Shown in pieces: positions 52,248 to 59,405 of a stretch of DNA of 64,000 bases. The notes beneath the pieces are model-generated. The model searched no databases, was not told the DNA's origin, and saw only the letters and a program-made list of their open reading frames with translations. Source of the stretch: Hyphomicrobiales bacterium (GTDB lineage Bacteria; Pseudomonadota; Alphaproteobacteria; Rhizobiales; Methylopilaceae); assembly GCA_022842205.1 (NCBI GenBank), contig JALHQA010000004.1:114501-178500 (forward strand), given 5' to 3'. Positions within the stretch are counted from its first letter, which is position 1. Every line of letters begins with the position of its first letter. The position numbers and the translations under genes are program-made.

Positions 52248-52532
52248 TCATATTGTCTCGCAGGACGTCGCACGAATGAGGATTTCGTCCTGCTCAAAAC
52301 GGGCTTCGAGGTCGGCCCGCAGCTTCCGCCACCACTCGCGATCGAGTTCCCGCGTCATGACCTCGATGATGCCTATGGGCTCTTTTTCCAGCGCCTGGCC
52401 GTGCCACAGCCCGTCCGCCGGCGTGCGTACATGGGCCGTCGCGCCGCCAAACTCAAGCGCCAGCCTTTCGATCAGGGCCTCGATGTCGGTGCCCTGCGCG
52501 CTCATCGGAACGAACAGTTCGACGAGGAACAC
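52248..52532 (-). CDS. Small protein of unknown function
   Basis: This 94-residue protein begins MFLVELFVPMSAQGTDIEAL and contains ALIERLALEFGGATAHVRTP, then an amphipathic helix (DREWWRKLRADLEARFEQDEIL). It looks like a compact alpha/beta protein. No domain is recognised. It lies 8 bp after the 55-residue membrane protein gene on the same strand, in the same small-gene operon. Confidence 0.65.
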   Translation of the reverse strand: MFLVELFVPMSAQGTDIEALIERLALEFGGATAHVRTPADGLWHGQALEKEPIGIIEVMTRELDREWWRKLRADLEARFEQDEILIRATSCETI

Positions 52533-52540
52533 AATCGCGC

Positions 52541-52708
52541 CTATTTCTTCCCCGGGGGCACGCCTCGCGTGCCGTCCTCGGTCGGCACGCCGTAGTACGT
52601 CGACGGCGTGTTTCCAAAATCAACGTCCGCGGAATCCCTGAAAAACCATGAGCCGACAACGATGAAAAGCCCGATGGCGGCAACGGCGATGATGGCGTAG
52701 CGGCTCAC
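52541..52708 (-). CDS. Single-TM microprotein, 55 residues
   Basis: The reading frame starts with GTG at 52708 (GGGAGA lies 7 bp upstream) and ends with TAG at 52541. It encodes (M)SRYAIIAVAAIGLFIVVGSW, one membrane helix, followed by a polar tail ending GVPPGKK. The start overlaps the stop of the 57-residue gene by 4 bp, which supports translation. The function is unknown. Confidence 0.6.
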   Translation of the reverse strand: MSRYAIIAVAAIGLFIVVGSWFFRDSADVDFGNTPSTYYGVPTEDGTRGVPPGKK

Positions 52709-52878
52709 TTACGATCTCCCCGATCGCCTTGGCCCGGCCTTACCCTGGTGTCGGCGTCGCGCCTGCGGTCCTGGGACAGCGAACGACCGACATCGTCGGA
52801 CTCCTTGAAGCGTCCCTCGCTGTCGCGGCGGACGTACCTCTTGTCGCTGCCAGTATCGATCAATTCGCGTTTTGTCAT
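52705..52878 (-). CDS. Small charged protein, 57 residues
   Basis: This protein begins MTKRELIDTGSDKRYVRRDS and is followed by SEGRFKESDDVGRSLSQDRR. It is very polar and probably disordered. Closely similar small proteins are common in Rhizobiales; their function is unknown. A GGAGG ribosome-binding site precedes the ATG. It is the first gene of a run of at least three small genes on the minus strand. Confidence 0.7.
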   Translation of the reverse strand: MTKRELIDTGSDKRYVRRDSEGRFKESDDVGRSLSQDRRRDADTRVRPGQGDRGDRK

Positions 52879-52928
52879 GTATGTGCCTCCTGACCGGATC
52901 GCGCAGGCGCGCAGCCTGACGAGTTGAA

Positions 52929-53450
52929 TCATACTTTCGCGGCCTTGCCCGCCTGAGTAAGTTCAAGGAAGCGGAGAGTGACCTTCTCTACATTGTCTTC
53001 GATCCAGCTTGCCATTGCGATTTCTTCGCCGAGCGTCTGCTCCAGCAGTTTTGTGTGCGTGCTGCCGAAGCCGCTGGCGTCGGACAGAGTGATGAGAGAT
53101 TTGTAGGATGCGATTTCGAAATTCTCGAAGGCGTAGTTGGCGAACGTGTTCTTGAGAATTTCGTCGCCGGCGACGCTATGGCCCAGCGCGGCGAGATTAC
53201 CCATAAGCGATCCGCCCAGATCCTTCATCTTCGAGGGGCCTTCGTCGAAATCGCCCAGAATCTCGTGAAGACGCTCAAGCTGAACCTCGGTTTCCTTCCG
53301 GTGCGCCTTGAGCCGCGTGAGCACGTCCGGATAACTCTCGAGCCGGTCGATCTGGCGCTGCATGATCGAAAGGGCCTCGTTCTCCAGCGCATGCGCATTG
53401 CGAAGCCCGGTGAGATAAAGTTCTACAGCCTGGGTTGTTTCGTGCGCCAT
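52929..53450 (-). CDS. DUF892 / YciF-like ferritin-fold protein
   Basis: This 173-residue protein has the DUF892 (YciE/YciF) ferritin-like layout: ELYLTGLRNAHALENEALS, RLKAHRKETEVQLERLHEIL, and NYAFENFEIASYKSLITL, with Glu and His residues that could form a di-iron site. Such proteins are typically induced by stress. An EcfG-type promoter lies about 34 bp upstream. The start at 53450 has a GGAGG site. Confidence 0.88.
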   Translation of the reverse strand: MAHETTQAVELYLTGLRNAHALENEALSIMQRQIDRLESYPDVLTRLKAHRKETEVQLERLHEILGDFDEGPSKMKDLGGSLMGNLAALGHSVAGDEILKNTFANYAFENFEIASYKSLITLSDASGFGSTHTKLLEQTLGEEIAMASWIEDNVEKVTLRFLELTQAGKAAKV

Positions 53451-53483
53451 GGCGTCCTCCAATTCGCGTGGGTTTCACCATTC

Positions 53484-53508
53484 AACCGCAGCGCTGCGAA
53501 TGGGTTCC
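53484..53508 (-). promoter_or_regulatory. EcfG-type promoter (GGAAC-N16-GGTT)
   Basis: On the minus strand GGAAC (53508-53504) and GGTT (ending at 53484) are separated by 16 bases, one mismatch from the EcfG consensus CGTT. The expected transcription start leaves a short leader with a Shine-Dalgarno site for the DUF892 gene. Confidence 0.55.
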
Positions 53509-53637
53509 CGCTTTCGGGCGAGCCGTTGTTTCTGTTGCCTTCCGAAGTGAGCTTCCGAGCGTTCCTTTATGCAGGAAGTGCTCTAAACTCGGTTCTGCTT
53601 CGCCAGCACCGGCAATGGGAAACTCTGGAGACCGCAC

Positions 53638-54090
53638 ATGGCCGCAACCGCTTTTTTCGCCGCGCTGCATCATCTGCTGTTCTTCATCATCGCGGCGGTG
53701 CTGGCCGCGGAGCTGGTGCTGGTGGCCGAGCCTGTGACCGTCAAATCGGCGAAGCGGCTCGCGCTGCTCGATGCGCATTACGGCGCGGCCGCCATCGGCA
53801 TTCTCGCGGTCGGCTTCATCCGCGCGGTCTATTTCGAGAAGGGTTGGGATTTCTATGCCCACAACCCATTTTTCCACGCCAAGATCGGCGCCTTCCTCCT
53901 CGTCGCCCTGTTGTCGATCTATCCGACCATACAATTCACCAGATGGCGGCGGAGCGCCGTAGCGCATGAGAAACCGCCAGACGCGCCGACCCGCGACAAG
54001 GTGCGCCGCTTCGTTCTGGTCGAGCTGATCGGTCTCGGCGTCGTGTTTGTATGTGCGGCGCTGATGGCGCGGGGAATAGGCGGGTACTAG
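53638..54090 (+). CDS. DUF2214 family membrane protein
   Basis: This 150-residue protein has four predicted helices: HHLLFFIIAAVLAAELVLV, AIGILAVGFIRAVYF, AFLLVALLSIYPTIQF and FVLVELIGLGVVFVCAALMA. LDAHYGAAAIG and FHAKIGAFLLVAL are the family's His-containing segments, which might ligate metal or heme. The start has a CTGGAG site. The function is unknown. Confidence 0.82.
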   Translation: MAATAFFAALHHLLFFIIAAVLAAELVLVAEPVTVKSAKRLALLDAHYGAAAIGILAVGFIRAVYFEKGWDFYAHNPFFHAKIGAFLLVALLSIYPTIQFTRWRRSAVAHEKPPDAPTRDKVRRFVLVELIGLGVVFVCAALMARGIGGY

Positions 54091-54113
54091 AAGAGGGCCG
54101 CCGGGCATCGGCA

Positions 54114-54458
54114 TCAAGCCCCGGGCTGGTACAATCCGCGTGCGAGCACGTTGTCCCATGCCGGCGTCGGGCGGAGCGGCGCGGCGACCTCGACCACTTC
54201 GTCAGGACCGTAATTGCCGGGCATATTGGCTTCGGTGACCTCATAGAGCGCCGGGTCGGCCAGAGCGCTCTGGTAATCCATCTCCGCGACGGCGCCGACT
54301 TCGCCGCCCGGCTGCATCATCCGGCTTTCCCAGCGCGCGGCGAGGAAGCGCGCCGATCCGGCATTCGGGGCACGTACGGTGAGCCGGCTCCAGATGGGCC
54401 CGTTGAGCCAGCGCGGCTCGTCGGGCGCGGCAACCGGTTTAAAAATCCACAGCGTCAT
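54114..54458 (-). CDS. Hypothetical protein, 114 residues
   Basis: The sequence begins MTLWIFKPVAAPDEPRWLNG and contains SRLTVRAPNAGSARFLAARW. It is a compact, probably alpha/beta protein with no signal peptide. I do not recognise a family. It is convergent with DUF2214 and transcribed alone. Confidence 0.6.
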   Translation of the reverse strand: MTLWIFKPVAAPDEPRWLNGPIWSRLTVRAPNAGSARFLAARWESRMMQPGGEVGAVAEMDYQSALADPALYEVTEANMPGNYGPDEVVEVAAPLRPTPAWDNVLARGLYQPGA

Positions 54459-54592
54459 CGAAGCCTTCCCGCGCCTGGAGAAAAGACGGCATCACACGTC
54501 AGATAGAGCGCGGGGCGGGTTCGGCCAGCAAAAGGGAGCCCCTTGTGCGGCGCGCCAATCAGGCGTCTGCTGTGACAAGCAGGGAAGGAAAA

Positions 54593-54736
54593 ATGATGGC
54601 CAAGGGACAGCAGCGCAGCGGCCGGGAGGCCAAGAAGCCGAAGAAGGAAAAGCCGAAAACGATCGCGGCCGCGCCGTCGACCAAGAATTCGGTCGTAAGC
54701 GACTCGATCGCCCGGCCGGGCATTAAGAAGAAATGA
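54593..54736 (+). CDS. Small basic protein, 47 residues
   Basis: This Lys-rich protein (MAKGQQRSGREAKKPKKEK, then TKNSVVSDSIARPGIKKK) follows a GGAAGGAAAAA ribosome-binding site. Similar small basic proteins are widespread in Rhizobiales and of unknown function. It ends 1 bp from the end of the convergent 57-residue gene. Confidence 0.65.
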   Translation: MMAKGQQRSGREAKKPKKEKPKTIAAAPSTKNSVVSDSIARPGIKKK

Positions 54737-54737
54737 G

Positions 54738-54911
54738 TCAGACGCGTTTTGCGGACGGATCGAGATGGCGGCGGTATTCCGCCTGCTCGGCATCGCGCTT
54801 CATGATCATCTCCTCATAGGCCTTCTTGGCCTCGTCGGAGAGGATGACGCGCCGGGCCGTTGCCGGCTTGCGTTTCGGTGCCTTGACGAAGGTACTGGGT
54901 GTCCGGGACAT
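54738..54911 (-). CDS. Small basic helical protein, 57 residues
   Basis: The protein has a basic N-terminus (APKRKPATARRVILSDEAKK) and a helix (AKKAYEEMIMKRDAEQAEYR). The start at 54911 is preferred because no ribosome-binding site fits the longer frame to 54941. No family is recognised. Confidence 0.55.
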   Translation of the reverse strand: MSRTPSTFVKAPKRKPATARRVILSDEAKKAYEEMIMKRDAEQAEYRRHLDPSAKRV

Positions 54912-54999
54912 GGGGGCCGCCTCCGTTTCTGACCGCCACATGCGGCATTTGCGGGGTGCGGGTCAAGCTACCCAAGGGGCGGCGACGGGGCGGCGCGGG

Positions 55000-55098
55000 C
55001 TAGAAGCCCATGAAGCTGCCGGTCAGCCAGAGGAAAACAACCCAGGCGACGGACGAACCGATCGCCAGGAAGATGAGCCAGCGAAAACCTTCGATCAT
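55000..55098 (-). CDS. Single-TM microprotein, 32 residues
   Basis: The protein is (M)IEGFRWLIFLAIGSSVAWVV followed by FLWLTGSFMGF: one membrane helix with a short N-terminus. A GGAGG site lies 8 bp before the ATG, and the start overlaps the stop of the 75-residue gene by 4 bp. It resembles the 27-residue microprotein at 55341-55424 (FRWLIFLA against IRWLVILA, and both end G-x-F-x-G). Confidence 0.55.
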   Translation of the reverse strand: MIEGFRWLIFLAIGSSVAWVVFLWLTGSFMGF

Positions 55099-55322
55099 CG
55101 TCGTGCCTCCGCCTGCACCATGGTGCGGCCGGCCGGCGTGAGGCGCACTTCGGCGGTGGCGATGCTGCCGTTCGGCACGCGCTCGATCAGGCCGGATGTC
55201 ATGGCGTCTTCCCAGACGGTGAGGCGCGGGCAGGAGGTGCGCCATGCCTCGATGGTTTCGGCATAGGAGCGCGGCTCCTCACCGATCCATTGCAGAAACT
55301 GGACTGTAAGCGTCTCGTTCAT
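55095..55322 (-). CDS. Small winged-helix-like protein, 75 residues
   Basis: The protein (MNETLTVQFLQWIGEEPRSY at the start, ending RLTPAGRTMVQAEARR) has the helix-turn-helix then wing pattern of a compact winged-helix fold; WEDAMTSGLIERVPNG and LTPAGR are typical of such small domains. DNA binding is possible but not shown. It lies between two microprotein genes on the same strand. Confidence 0.6.
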   Translation of the reverse strand: MNETLTVQFLQWIGEEPRSYAETIEAWRTSCPRLTVWEDAMTSGLIERVPNGSIATAEVRLTPAGRTMVQAEARR

Positions 55323-55340
55323 GCCGTATCCCGCCGGCCG

Positions 55341-55424
55341 TCAGCCGATGAACATGCCGCCGATCACCCAGAACGCCGCGCCGGCGGCGGCCAGTATGAC
55401 AAGCCAGCGGATGATCTCGGCCAT
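55341..55424 (-). CDS. Single-TM microprotein, 27 residues
   Basis: The protein is (M)AEIIRWLVILAAAGAAFWVI followed by GGMFIG: one membrane helix. A weak CAGGTC site lies upstream. Its resemblance in size, helix and ending to the 32-residue microprotein at 55000-55098 suggests a duplication or a shared role with the winged-helix-like protein between them. Confidence 0.5.
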   Translation of the reverse strand: MAEIIRWLVILAAAGAAFWVIGGMFIG

Positions 55425-55520
55425 GCTGATCGGACCTGCGTAGGTACGAAAGGCATACTGCGCCTGTTCGGGCGGGTCCGCAAGGCCGGGCGGCAACACA
55501 CCGCCCGGTCCTGGAAACCG

Positions 55521-56204
55521 TCAGGCGCTGACGGCGGTCGGCAGCACGACGACGCGGGTGCGCAGCGGCACGCGCGAGTAAAGGTCGATGATGTCCTGGT
55601 TCACCAGGCGCACGCAGCCGGACGAGACATTGCTGCCGATGGAGCGCGCCTCGTTGGTGCCGTGCAGGCGGTAGAGCGTGTCACGGCCGCCCTGGAACAG
55701 ATAGAGCGCGCGGGCACCGAGCGGGTTCTGCAGGCCGGGCTCCATGCCGTTGCGGTAGGGCTCGAGTTCCGGCTGGCGCAGGATCATCTCGGCCGGCGGC
55801 GTCCAGCGCGGCCATTCGCGCTTCATCTGGATGGTCGCCGCGCCGTTCCAGCCGAACCCCTCGCGGCCGACGCCGACGCCGTAACGCATGGCCTTGCCGC
55901 CCTCCTGCACGAGATAGAGATATTTCGCGCCGGGATCGACGACGATGGTGCCGATCGGCTCGGCGGTCGCGTAATCGACCTGCTGGCGTACATACCGCGC
56001 CGGGATCACGCCCGCCGGCACGCCCGGAACGGGGAACCGCTCGTTCGGCAGCGGCGGATAGAGGTCGGCGTAACGCGGCAGCGCGGCCTCCGGCTTTGCG
56101 GTTCCGGAAACGGTCTGCTGGCAGGCGGCGAGAGAAGTTGCGAGGCCTGCGAGGAAAAGGCGGCGGGAAATGGTGCTGGCCGCCGGCACGATCGTGCTGG
56201 TCAT
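55521..56204 (-). CDS. L,D-transpeptidase with twin-arginine/lipoprotein signal
   Basis: This 227-residue protein carries a YkuD catalytic domain (about residues 80-225) with LHGTNE and the SSGCVRLVNQDIID motif; the nucleophile is Cys197. The N-terminus (SRRLFLAGLATSLAAC) combines a twin-arginine-type RR motif with a lipobox, so it may be a Tat-exported lipoprotein. It is the second L,D-transpeptidase in the window and differs in size and export from the first. The start at 56204 is preferred over the longer frame. Confidence 0.9.
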   Translation of the reverse strand: MTSTIVPAASTISRRLFLAGLATSLAACQQTVSGTAKPEAALPRYADLYPPLPNERFPVPGVPAGVIPARYVRQQVDYATAEPIGTIVVDPGAKYLYLVQEGGKAMRYGVGVGREGFGWNGAATIQMKREWPRWTPPAEMILRQPELEPYRNGMEPGLQNPLGARALYLFQGGRDTLYRLHGTNEARSIGSNVSSGCVRLVNQDIIDLYSRVPLRTRVVVLPTAVSA

Positions 56205-56244
56205 GTAATGGCACTCCTGAAGGGATGGAACTGACGTGAAGGCG

Positions 56245-56592
56245 TCAGGCCGTCCGTGGAGGCCGGAAGGGCGTGCCGTCGGTGCGGGAGAAGGGAACGG
56301 CCTCGTCGGCGAGCGCATAGCTCACCGCATCCGTCTCGGCGCCGGGATGCACGAGGATCGCCTGCCGCGCGATCTCGCCGGCGAACAGCACGGCATAGGG
56401 GCAGATGGAGGCAGGCGCCTGCGCCGTGGCCGGCTGGACGAAAATGAGGATGGGAGCGGAGCGCGACGGCTGCGTGCCTTTGGCGCCGCGCGCCTGGCTG
56501 AGGCCGACACAGCCGAGCGTCAGCGCGAGAGCGCACACGAGCGCGACAAGCGTCCGCCCCGCGATGGCCCATGAATGTCTGCTGCGCCGCAT
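56245..56592 (-). CDS. Secreted protein of unknown function, 115 residues
   Basis: The protein starts MRRSRHSWAIAGRTLVALVC with a signal or anchor helix (about residues 10-35). The mature part has two Cys (one in SICPYAVLFAG). No family is recognised. It lies 40 bp upstream of the L,D-transpeptidase gene on the same strand and may share its transcript. Confidence 0.55.
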   Translation of the reverse strand: MRRSRHSWAIAGRTLVALVCALALTLGCVGLSQARGAKGTQPSRSAPILIFVQPATAQAPASICPYAVLFAGEIARQAILVHPGAETDAVSYALADEAVPFSRTDGTPFRPPRTA

Positions 56593-56794
56593 GATTCCTA
56601 CCCTAAGCCCTTCTACAGCAACGCGGTGCGGGCTATTTTGTGGCAACGGCGGTTCTCGCGGGGAGTTGAACGGTCTGTGTTGTCCGATGGCAACAATGCC
56701 GCCACCGGCAGCCATCCGGGGAATACGCCGCATGCGGCGGCATGCGGGCGCCGGCGCCGTTCCGTGCTACACCCGCTTTTTTGAGCGAGGATCC

Positions 56795-57604
56795 ATGCGT
56801 CTGCTGGTCGGCTGTGAAATGACGTATGAGGTGCCGAACCCCACGCCGATGATCGCGATGCTGACCGTGCATTCCTCGCGCGTTGCCGATCTTGAGCGGC
56901 CCGATCATGTGACGATCTCGCCCTCGGTGCCGGTCGAGGGCTATCGCGACAGCTTCGGCAACTGGTGCACGCGCTTCACCGCGCCCGCGGGCCGCTTCAC
57001 GGTGACGACCAACACCGTGATCCGCGACAGCGGCATGCCCGACGGGCAGGGCGGCGACGCGCCGGAAATTCCCGTCACGCGGCTTCCGGCCGAAACGCTG
57101 CTCTTTCTTCTCGGCAGCCGCTATTGCGAGACCGACCGGATGGGCGACGAGGCCTGGCGCCTGTTCGGCCATCTGCCGCCCGGCTTCGCGCGCGTGCAGG
57201 CGATCTGCGATTTCGTGCACGAGCACATCACCTTCGGCTACGCGGATTCGCGGCCGACGCGCACCGCGCTCGAGGCCTATCACGAGAAGATCGGCGTCTG
57301 CCGCGATTTCGCCCATCTGGCGCTCACCTTCTGCCGCTGCCTCAATATCCCGGCGCGCTATTGCACCGGCTATGTCTCCGACATCGGCCTGCCGCTGCCG
57401 CATGCGCCGGGCGATTTCGCGGCCTGGATCGAGGTCTTTCTCGGCGGCTCATGGCACATGTTCGATCCGCGCAACAACGATCCGCGCGTCGGCCGCATCC
57501 TCATCGCGTATGGACGCGACGCCGCCGACGTGCCGCTGATGCTCACCTTCGGCCCGCATGTCCTCACCTCGTTCAAGGTCATCACCGAGGAAGCGCCGGC
57601 CTGA
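56795..57604 (+). CDS. Transglutaminase-like protein lacking the usual catalytic His
   Basis: This 269-residue protein has a transglutaminase-like core (about residues 130-235). The nucleophile motif KIGVCRDFAHLALTFC carries Cys169, and SWHMFDPRNN carries Asp224. Where the family usually reads DFHAW, with the catalytic His, this protein reads DFAAW (Ala209). The residues before and after are conserved, so this is not a frameshift. The N-terminal domain (1-110) is the beta-sandwich common in this subfamily. The start at 56795 is supported by a GCGAGG site. Confidence 0.85.
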   Translation: MRLLVGCEMTYEVPNPTPMIAMLTVHSSRVADLERPDHVTISPSVPVEGYRDSFGNWCTRFTAPAGRFTVTTNTVIRDSGMPDGQGGDAPEIPVTRLPAETLLFLLGSRYCETDRMGDEAWRLFGHLPPGFARVQAICDFVHEHITFGYADSRPTRTALEAYHEKIGVCRDFAHLALTFCRCLNIPARYCTGYVSDIGLPLPHAPGDFAAWIEVFLGGSWHMFDPRNNDPRVGRILIAYGRDAADVPLMLTFGPHVLTSFKVITEEAPA

Positions 57605-57668
57605 GGGCGGGCGAAGTTTATTTCGGCGCGGGCCTTGTAATCCCAAATAGGATAATTATCTTACATGG

Positions 57669-57893
57669 ATGCAGAAAATCCATGAATTCCCGCTCGGCGG
57701 GTCCGTGCAGCTCACAAGCCCGCAGCACAAGGTCAAGCCCGGCCCCTACACGGTCACGCGGCTCATGCCCGAGGGCCGGGACGGCGAGCTGCAATACCGC
57801 ATCAAGAACGACGAGGAAGCGACCGAACGGGTCGTGACCGAGACGCAGATCATGGCCGCCCGCGTGGCGCATGCCGGCGTTTTCAGCGCCTGA
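57669..57893 (+). CDS. GPY/QYRI-family small protein
   Basis: This 74-residue protein has GPYTVTRLMPE, GELQYRIKND and ERVVTETQI, the same domain as the members at 47719, 48520 and 49515. A -10-like GATAAT lies about 12 bp before the ATG. It lies downstream of the transglutaminase-like gene but probably has its own promoter. Confidence 0.72.
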   Translation: MQKIHEFPLGGSVQLTSPQHKVKPGPYTVTRLMPEGRDGELQYRIKNDEEATERVVTETQIMAARVAHAGVFSA

Positions 57894-57927
57894 AGCCTTT
57901 GCCTGTTCCGAGTGAAAGGAAAACGCC

Positions 57928-58224
57928 ATGCACGCGCAGCAGACCGCCTTTGCCGACGCCGATCAGGAATGTAACGACAACACCGTCCAGCCGCCGGTGC
58001 GCGAAAGCGCGATGGGCGAGGGCGGCTATTCGCAGGATTTCCGCATCGACCCGCCGGGCCTGCGCGGGCTCAACCGCCTCGCGGTCCGCCTCAACGTCCT
58101 GAAGCTGAACGGCACGATCTCCGGCTGGCATCTCGGCCACTGGAAAAACCGCGCCCGGACGCTGCACAGCATCCTGTTCCCGACCGCGCTGGAGCTCCAC
58201 GCCGCCCGCACCGGCGAGGCCTGA
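57928..58224 (+). CDS. Hypothetical protein, 98 residues
   Basis: The sequence begins MHAQQTAFADADQECNDNTV and ends in a helical ARTLHSILFPTALELHAART. A GAAAGGA ribosome-binding site is present. No family is recognised. It lies 34 bp after the small GPY/QYRI gene and may be in its operon. Confidence 0.55.
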   Translation: MHAQQTAFADADQECNDNTVQPPVRESAMGEGGYSQDFRIDPPGLRGLNRLAVRLNVLKLNGTISGWHLGHWKNRARTLHSILFPTALELHAARTGEA

Positions 58225-58295
58225 ACGTCCTCGGTTGATGCAGTAAATACACGGCGGCGTCGCAAACGCCTGCCGAAACCCGTGGGGGGACTGAC

Positions 58296-58526
58296 ATGCG
58301 CTATGCAAATCTTTTTCAGGCCCGGTCCGACAAGTTCGCGGCGGCGGCGCTGCGCCTTGGTCCGGGTGGCGGCCTGTCCGGCTTCGCGCGCTTTTACGCC
58401 GTTCTGGCGGAGCAGGAACGCGCCATCGAAGTTGACGAGGACCGCATGAAGGCCCATCGCGACACCGCGCAGGAAGCGGCCTGGGTCAATGAAGGCGGCC
58501 GCGACAGCGCGAGCGCTCTCGTCTGA
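58296..58526 (+). CDS. Hypothetical protein, 76 residues
   Basis: The sequence begins MRYANLFQARSDKFAAAALR and contains GGLSGFARFYAVLAEQERAI. It is helical and charged in its second half. No family is recognised; no signal peptide is visible. Confidence 0.5.
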   Translation: MRYANLFQARSDKFAAAALRLGPGGGLSGFARFYAVLAEQERAIEVDEDRMKAHRDTAQEAAWVNEGGRDSASALV

Positions 58527-58542
58527 ACTAGGAAAATAGTCC

Positions 58543-58571
58543 TTGACAGCGCACTGCCGCGAATCTAGCAT
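58543..58571 (+). promoter_or_regulatory. Sigma-70-type promoter, TTGACA-N17-TAGCAT
   Basis: TTGACA at 58543-58548 and TAGCAT at 58566-58571 are separated by 17 bases. The expected transcription start, about 7 bp after the -10 element, coincides with the ATG at 58578, so the mRNA of the next gene would be leaderless. Confidence 0.6.
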
Positions 58572-58577
58572 TCGCGC

Positions 58578-59186
58578 ATGGCTCCTCCGCGCATCACCAT
58601 CGCTCCCGAAATTCTCGCCCGCGCCCGCGCGCTTTACGAGAACGGCACCAGTCTCGATGTCATCGGGCGTCTGCTCGGCGTCAGCGGCCAGACGGTGCGC
58701 AACCGCGCCGTCGAGCTTGGCTGGTCGCGTTCGCGGCCGTCGCGCCCCGTGGCCGAGCACTGGCCGGACGCGCCGCCGCCGATGCGCGAGCCGACGGAAG
58801 ACGACGCCGCGCCCGGCGCCATCGCCGCCCGTCTCGGCCGCCTCATCGCCCGCGAAATGCTGCGCACCGAAACCTACGATCATTCGCCGGAAGTCGCGGC
58901 GCGCACGCTCGTCATGCTGTCGCGCAGCACCAGCATTCTGCACGCCATCAACGAACGCGGCGGGCGCGGCGTCGAGATACAGGAAGAAGCTCCGCGGCCG
59001 GTGGACCACAATGCGGTCCCCAAACTCGTCGCCTGGGTCGTGTCGCGCTTCGAACAGATCCACGACGAAGAGGGCGAGGCCGCGCTGCTCGACAATGTGC
59101 GCTTTCTGCCCGATCTCGAAAATCTCATCCATCTCGTGGTCCGCGACCGCAGGCGCGCGGAGGCGGAAGCGGAATCCTCATCCTGA
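58578..59186 (+). CDS. Helix-turn-helix protein of unknown function
   Basis: This 202-residue protein has an N-terminal HTH (ARALYENGTSLDVIGRLLGV and SGQTVRNRAVELGWSRS), a Pro-rich linker and a helical C-terminal domain. The architecture is reminiscent of phage terminase small subunits and resolvase-type HTH proteins, but no phage gene is near. The last residues and the TGA stop come from the CATCCTGAG repeat at 59176. Its promoter appears leaderless. Confidence 0.68.
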   Translation: MAPPRITIAPEILARARALYENGTSLDVIGRLLGVSGQTVRNRAVELGWSRSRPSRPVAEHWPDAPPPMREPTEDDAAPGAIAARLGRLIAREMLRTETYDHSPEVAARTLVMLSRSTSILHAINERGGRGVEIQEEAPRPVDHNAVPKLVAWVVSRFEQIHDEEGEAALLDNVRFLPDLENLIHLVVRDRRRAEAEAESSS

Positions 59187-59285
59187 GCCGGACTCGCCGC
59201 AAGGCGGCGAGCCGCGTCAAAGGATGTGCGGCAATCTCGATCCTCATCCTGAGGAGCCTGCGCGGCAGGCGTCTCGAAGGATGAT
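59176..59285. repeat. CATCCTGAG-family repeat overlapping a gene end
   Basis: CCTCATCCTGAGCCGG starts the element, followed by CGCCGCAAGGCGGCG and a second CCTCATCCTGAGGAGC unit reaching TCTCGAAGGATGA. It overlaps the last codons of the HTH gene. It is related to the elements at 40959-41066 and 63481-63622. Confidence 0.75.
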
Positions 59286-59405
59286 TGGGGCGCTCCTCTC
59301 CCCTAGTGGACGCGGGGTGAGGGGTTCGTGGAGGAACGCCGTTCCGCATCCCGCATTTGCCGCATAGGATCGCCGCCACCAACGCCGGAAAGCGGAGTAT
59401 CGCGC

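Noticed and set aside
58578-59186. A prophage remnant suggested by the terminase-small-subunit-like HTH protein
   Set aside because: No large terminase, portal, capsid, integrase or lysis gene lies anywhere near; one HTH protein is not enough.
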